A stretch of DNA of 64,000 nt from an uncultured Chromatiaceae bacterium (lineage in GTDB: Bacteria; Pseudomonadota; Gammaproteobacteria; Enterobacterales; Alteromonadaceae): positions 103,367 through 167,366 of the forward strand of contig CALJUX010000037.1 of assembly GCA_937978655.1 (NCBI GenBank), in the 5' to 3' direction. Position numbers and translations under genes: made by a program. Below, piece by piece: positions 60,391 through 64,000 of the stretch; the first letter of the stretch is position 1, and every line of letters begins with the position of its first letter. The notes beneath the pieces are model-generated. The model did no database searches. It was not told the DNA's origin and saw only the letters and a program-made list of their open reading frames with translations.

Positions 60391-61743
60391 CTGCAGGCCT
60401 GCAGCAAATTGCTGGTACAAACCAACGACTTGCTGATAGTTCGCCAAACTGAGACGGGCCGCCTGATCCCGTGCGCTCAGCAGTTCACGTTCAGCATCCA
60501 GCAGTTGCAGGAAATCCGCCATACCACTTTGATAACGTAACTGCGTCAGCCGCACCGCTTCGCTGCTCGCCGCCAGCTGTTGCTGCTGCAATAACTGCGC
60601 ACGCCGGCCCTGGTTATACGCATCCAGACTGCCTTTGAGGTCGCGCACGACGTCAAACACCTGGGCACGGTATTGCTGCAGCGCCACTTCAGCGCCGGCG
60701 GTGCTGGCGTCAATGCGGTCTGCTACAGACCATGGATCTGTCGCCGGCAAACTTAAACTTGGTGCCAGGCTCCAGCTTTGCTGTTCACTGCCAGTTTTGA
60801 CGCTACCCAGCGAGACAAACCCAAGAAAGCCCTGCAGCGACAACTGCGGATACCAGGCGGCTTTATCAATCGCCAGCTGCGTATGCGCTTTGGCCAGCTG
60901 TCGCTCGGCAATCGCCAAATCAGGCCTTTTTGCCAATACATCCTGCCACTGCGACAGCGCCAGTGGCTGACTGAATTGCGGCAGGCTGCGTTTGGTCAGC
61001 CTCACTTCCGTTTGCGCCGTCAGCGCGGCGAGCGCCAGCTGCGCCTGCGATTGCTGTAAGTAAAGCGCCGGCAATCCGGCCTCCACCTGATAAATCTGCG
61101 CCTGCAAGCGGGTCAGTTCCAGCGCCGACGCGCTGCCAGCATCGAGCTGCGCCTGCACTATGCCGCGGGTTTTCGCCAGATTGGCGAGGTTAGCCTGCGC
61201 TACATCAATTTGCAGCTGCGCACCGAGCCAGTCGCCATAATGCCGCGCGACCTGGGTCAGCACCGCCAGTTGCAGTTCCTGCAGACGCAACACGGCGATT
61301 TCACGGTCTTGCTCTGCAGCCTGTGCAGCGAGCGCGACTGCGCCGGACAAATCCAGTTGCCAGGTGACGCTGACGCCTTGTTGATAACGACTCGACACCA
61401 CGCCGTCTTTGCCTTGCTGCGAACGTTCCATGCCGGCCGTTGCGGTTGGCTTTGGCAAATCATTGTCGGCGGCATCACTTTGCAGCGCGGCATAACGTTT
61501 TACATTGGCACTGGCGGCCAGCAAGCTGGCGTTTTGCGCGCCGGCCTGCTGTAACAGCGTCATCAGTTGCGGGTCGTGTAATTGTTGCCACCAGTCAGCC
61601 GGTGTCGCCACCAGCTGATATTGTGCTGGCAACGGCTGCTCAGCGGTCAGCTCTGCCGGCACCTGATACTGGCTGCTGACACAGCCACCGAGGCTCAGGC
61701 TGAGCAGCAGCGCAAGGGCAGATGGACGAAACAAATTAGTCAT
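60385..61743 (-). CDS. Outer-membrane efflux factor, OprM/NodT family lipoprotein
   Basis: The outer-membrane channel of a tripartite efflux pump. Its 452 residues are typical. The lipobox LSLGGC gives an acylated N-terminal Cys near residue 21. Two OEP (TolC) repeats follow with long coiled-coil segments: LLAASANVKRYAALQSDAADND, ARHYGDWLGAQLQIDVAQANL, SALELTRLQAQIYQVEAGLPA, and the closing YQSGMADFLQLLDAERELLSARDQ. The start overlaps the RND transporter stop by eight bases, so translation is coupled. The upstream adaptor (MFP) gene is beyond the contig end. Confidence 0.92.
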   Translation of the reverse strand: MTNLFRPSALALLLSLSLGGCVSSQYQVPAELTAEQPLPAQYQLVATPADWWQQLHDPQLMTLLQQAGAQNASLLAASANVKRYAALQSDAADNDLPKPTATAGMERSQQGKDGVVSSRYQQGVSVTWQLDLSGAVALAAQAAEQDREIAVLRLQELQLAVLTQVARHYGDWLGAQLQIDVAQANLANLAKTRGIVQAQLDAGSASALELTRLQAQIYQVEAGLPALYLQQSQAQLALAALTAQTEVRLTKRSLPQFSQPLALSQWQDVLAKRPDLAIAERQLAKAHTQLAIDKAAWYPQLSLQGFLGFVSLGSVKTGSEQQSWSLAPSLSLPATDPWSVADRIDASTAGAEVALQQYRAQVFDVVRDLKGSLDAYNQGRRAQLLQQQQLAASSEAVRLTQLRYQSGMADFLQLLDAERELLSARDQAARLSLANYQQVVGLYQQFAAGLQL

Positions 61744-63949
61744 GAGTCACTCCAACTTGGTTTGGCAGGTTGATCTGCTCAGAAGTTTGTTGCGGCTTTT
61801 TGCCAGCCAGCATGGTGTAGAACAGTGGCGTCAGCAGCAGACCAAACAAGGTCACGCCAATCATGCCGGCGAACACCGCCACACCCATAGCCTGGCGCAT
61901 TTCCGCGCCGGCACCACTGCTAAATACCAACGGCACCACACCCATCACAAAAGCAATCGACGTCATTAAAATTGGCCGTAAGCGTAAGCGGGCTGCTTCC
62001 TGCACCGCTTGCAGCGCGGTCATGCCGTGCTGTTGTTTTTCGCGGGCGAATTCAACAATCAGGATGGCGTTTTTGGTGGCAAGGCCGACCAGCACAATCA
62101 AGCCGATTTGGGTGAAGATGTTGTTGTCACCACCGAAGATCCAGACGCCGATCATCGCGGAGAGCAGCGTCATCGGCACAATCAGCAGGATAGCCAGCGG
62201 CAAACGCAGGCTTTCATACAAGGCAGCCAGCACCATAAACACCAGCAGCAATACCAGCGGGAACACCAGATACTCAGCATGACCGGCCAGAATTTGCTGA
62301 TAAGTCAGCTCAGTCCATTCATAGCTGATGCCTGGTGGCAGGGTTTCAGCCAGAATTTTTTCCATCGCCGCCCGTGCTTCGCCGCTGCTGTAACCCGGTG
62401 CCGGGCCACCGTTGATTTCGGCGGTAGTAAAGCCGTTGTAATGCATCACACGATCCGGACCTGCGCTGTAATTGACGTTCACAAAGCTGCCAATCGGCAC
62501 CAGCGCGCCATGTTGGTTGTTCACTTTCAGGTTGGCAATTTGCGCCGGATCTTGCCGGAAGGCTTCGTCCGCCTGCACGTTGACCTGATAGGTGCGGCCA
62601 AACTGGTTAAAGTCGTTGGCATAAGTACCGCCCAGATACCCCTGCAGTGTTGCAAACAAATCATCTAACGACACGCCCTGTGCTTTGGCTTTGGCGCGGT
62701 CAACGTCCAAATCCAGCTGCGGCACATTAACCTGATAACCCGAGAATACACCGGCAAGCTGTGGTGTTTGCCAGGCTTTCATCTGCACGGCCATCGTCAC
62801 TTTGTACAGCTCTTCGTAACCAAGGTTGGCTTTGTCTTCCAGCTGCAGGCGGAAACCGCCGATAGTGCCAAGGCCTTGTACCGGTGGCGGCGGGAAAATG
62901 GCGATAAAAGCGTCCTGAATACCGGCAAACTGGGCGTTTAAGTCGGCAGCGATAGCACCGGCTGACAACGACGGATCTTGCCGTTCACTGAAGTCTTTCA
63001 GCGGCGTAAACACAATGCCGGCGTTCGGGCTATTGGTAAACCCATTAATCGACAGTCCAGGGAAGGCAACCGAATGCGCCACGCCAGGATGTTTCAGCGC
63101 AATTTCTGACATCTGTTTAATCACCGCTTCAGTGCGTTCCAGCGAAGCGGCATCCGGCAACTGAGCAAAAGCCACCAGATATTGTTTATCCTGCTGCGGC
63201 ACATAACCTGTTGGTGTATTGGCAAAAATACCGCCGGTAAGACCCAGCAAGCCTAAGTACAACACACCGGTCAGGCCACCGAAGCGGATGATTTTACTGA
63301 CCGCTTTGCCATAACGCTCACTGCCACGGGCGAACAGCCGGTTAAAGGGCCGGAACACCACACGACCGAATAATTTATCCAGCAGCACTGTCAGTTTATC
63401 CGGCGCCGCACCGTGCGGTTTTAACAGCAGGGCAGCTAACGCCGGGCTTAACGTCAGCGAGTTCAGCGCGGAAATGACCGTCGAAATGGTGATGGTCAGG
63501 GCAAACTGTTTATAAAACTGGCCGGTAAGGCCGGTCATAAAGGCGGTCGGCACAAACACAGCTGCCAGCACCAGCGTAGTAGCGATAATAGGGCCTGTGA
63601 CTTCTTTCATCGCCTGTTGCGTCGCAGCAAGCGGTGACAAACCAGCTTCGATATTGCGTTCAACGTTTTCCACCACGACGATGGCGTCGTCGACGACAAT
63701 CCCAATCGCCAACACCAGACCAAATAAGCTCAGCGCGTTCAGTGAAAAACCAAACAGGTGCATAAAGGCAAAAGTACCAATCAATGATACCGGCACTGCG
63801 ACCAGCGGAATAATCGAGGCGCGCCAGGTTTGCAGGAACAGTACGACGACCAGCACCACCAGCAAAATGGCTTCAAACAGTGTTTTCACTACCGCTTCAA
63901 TCGAACCGCGGACAAACACTGTCGGGTCGTAGACGATGTCGTAACTCAG
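61736..63949 (-). CDS. RND multidrug efflux permease (AcrB/MexF type), 5'-truncated by the contig end
   Basis: The inner-membrane pump of the efflux complex. About 737 C-terminal residues of ~1040 are present. They open with YDIVYDPTVFVRGSIEAVVK and continue through the membrane bundle LSLFGLVLAIGIVVDDAIVV (proton-relay Asp pair), GFFS-like and FTPLKDF segments, to QAGMIGVTL-like ends and a short polar tail. The frame is open to 63949, ten codons beyond the first apparent start, where the adapter begins; the real start is not in the window. It overlaps the OprM-like gene by eight bases. The pump's substrate cannot be read from the sequence. Confidence 0.93.
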   Translation of the reverse strand: MSYDIVYDPTVFVRGSIEAVVKTLFEAILLVVLVVVLFLQTWRASIIPLVAVPVSLIGTFAFMHLFGFSLNALSLFGLVLAIGIVVDDAIVVVENVERNIEAGLSPLAATQQAMKEVTGPIIATTLVLAAVFVPTAFMTGLTGQFYKQFALTITISTVISALNSLTLSPALAALLLKPHGAAPDKLTVLLDKLFGRVVFRPFNRLFARGSERYGKAVSKIIRFGGLTGVLYLGLLGLTGGIFANTPTGYVPQQDKQYLVAFAQLPDAASLERTEAVIKQMSEIALKHPGVAHSVAFPGLSINGFTNSPNAGIVFTPLKDFSERQDPSLSAGAIAADLNAQFAGIQDAFIAIFPPPPVQGLGTIGGFRLQLEDKANLGYEELYKVTMAVQMKAWQTPQLAGVFSGYQVNVPQLDLDVDRAKAKAQGVSLDDLFATLQGYLGGTYANDFNQFGRTYQVNVQADEAFRQDPAQIANLKVNNQHGALVPIGSFVNVNYSAGPDRVMHYNGFTTAEINGGPAPGYSSGEARAAMEKILAETLPPGISYEWTELTYQQILAGHAEYLVFPLVLLLVFMVLAALYESLRLPLAILLIVPMTLLSAMIGVWIFGGDNNIFTQIGLIVLVGLATKNAILIVEFAREKQQHGMTALQAVQEAARLRLRPILMTSIAFVMGVVPLVFSSGAGAEMRQAMGVAVFAGMIGVTLFGLLLTPLFYTMLAGKKPQQTSEQINLPNQVGVTHD

Positions 63950-64000
63950 AGATCGGAAGAGCGTCGTGTAGGGAAAGAGTGTAGATCTCGGGGGTCGGCG
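63950..64000 (+). other. Illumina adapter contamination at the contig end
   Basis: The last 51 bases begin AGATCGGAAGAGCGTCGTGT and continue GGGAAAGAGTGTAGATCTCG, the reverse complement of the TruSeq universal adapter. Two mismatches near the end (GGGGGTCGGCG for GGTGGTCGCCG) look like read-end errors. This is not biological sequence and should be trimmed. Confidence 0.97.

Overview
The window is a 64 kb contig from a gammaproteobacterium. Gene order (secA-mutT / yacG-zapD-coaE-pilDCB / pilA / nadC / ampDE / pdhR-aceEF-lpd), many TonB-dependent receptors and a Shewanella-type GalNAc gene set suggest the Rheinheimera / Alishewanella / Alteromonadales group. This is inferred from gene content, not from a marker-gene comparison. 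No rRNA, tRNA, CRISPR array, prophage or insertion sequence was seen. Both ends are assembly ends: the left edge cuts secA, and the last 51 bases are Illumina adapter sequence joined directly to a truncated RND pump gene, so nothing can be read beyond position 63949.

Layout. 1-12 kb is housekeeping: protein export (SecA), nucleotide sanitation (MutT), division and CoA genes (YacG, ZapD, CoaE), the type IV pilus assembly set PilDCB with a separately transcribed pilin PilA, NAD synthesis (NadC), and peptidoglycan recycling (AmpD/AmpE). 12-22 kb is central carbon metabolism: PdhR with two operator-like boxes, the pyruvate dehydrogenase complex (AceE, AceF, Lpd), then threonine breakdown (Kbl-Tdh) behind a long leader that can fold into an extended hairpin. 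22-30 kb holds an OmpK/Tsx-like porin, a TPR-GGDEF diguanylate cyclase, an unrecognised anchored protein, a DUF2789 protein and a 1000-residue TonB-dependent receptor.

30-42 kb is the most distinctive part, a probable N-acetylgalactosamine (GalNAc) utilisation locus. A secreted multidomain GH31 glycosidase (candidate alpha-N-acetylgalactosaminidase) and a TonB-dependent receptor run leftward. An AgaR-like repressor, a GatZ/KbaZ-type protein, AgaS and a ROK sugar kinase run rightward. The 443-bp divergent control region carries five GAAAG/CTTTC elements, the reported core of AgaR sites. The receptor gene has a single in-frame TAA inside an otherwise intact 938-codon frame, so it is either freshly broken, read through, or a sequencing error. 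The aldolase, GalNAc-6-P deacetylase and inner-membrane transporter needed for a full pathway are not in the window.

42-64 kb is envelope and signalling. It has a lipase-like exported hydrolase, a membrane-anchored Ala/Pro-rich protein, two solute-binding-like periplasmic proteins, a lipoprotein, an overlapping HDOD-Crp/Fnr pair, an Mpo1-like protein and an M20 peptidase. A c-di-GMP signalling block follows (1598-residue hybrid histidine kinase, REC-GGDEF regulator, GGDEF-EAL protein), then a PfkB sugar kinase and the 3' part of an RND efflux operon with its outer-membrane factor.
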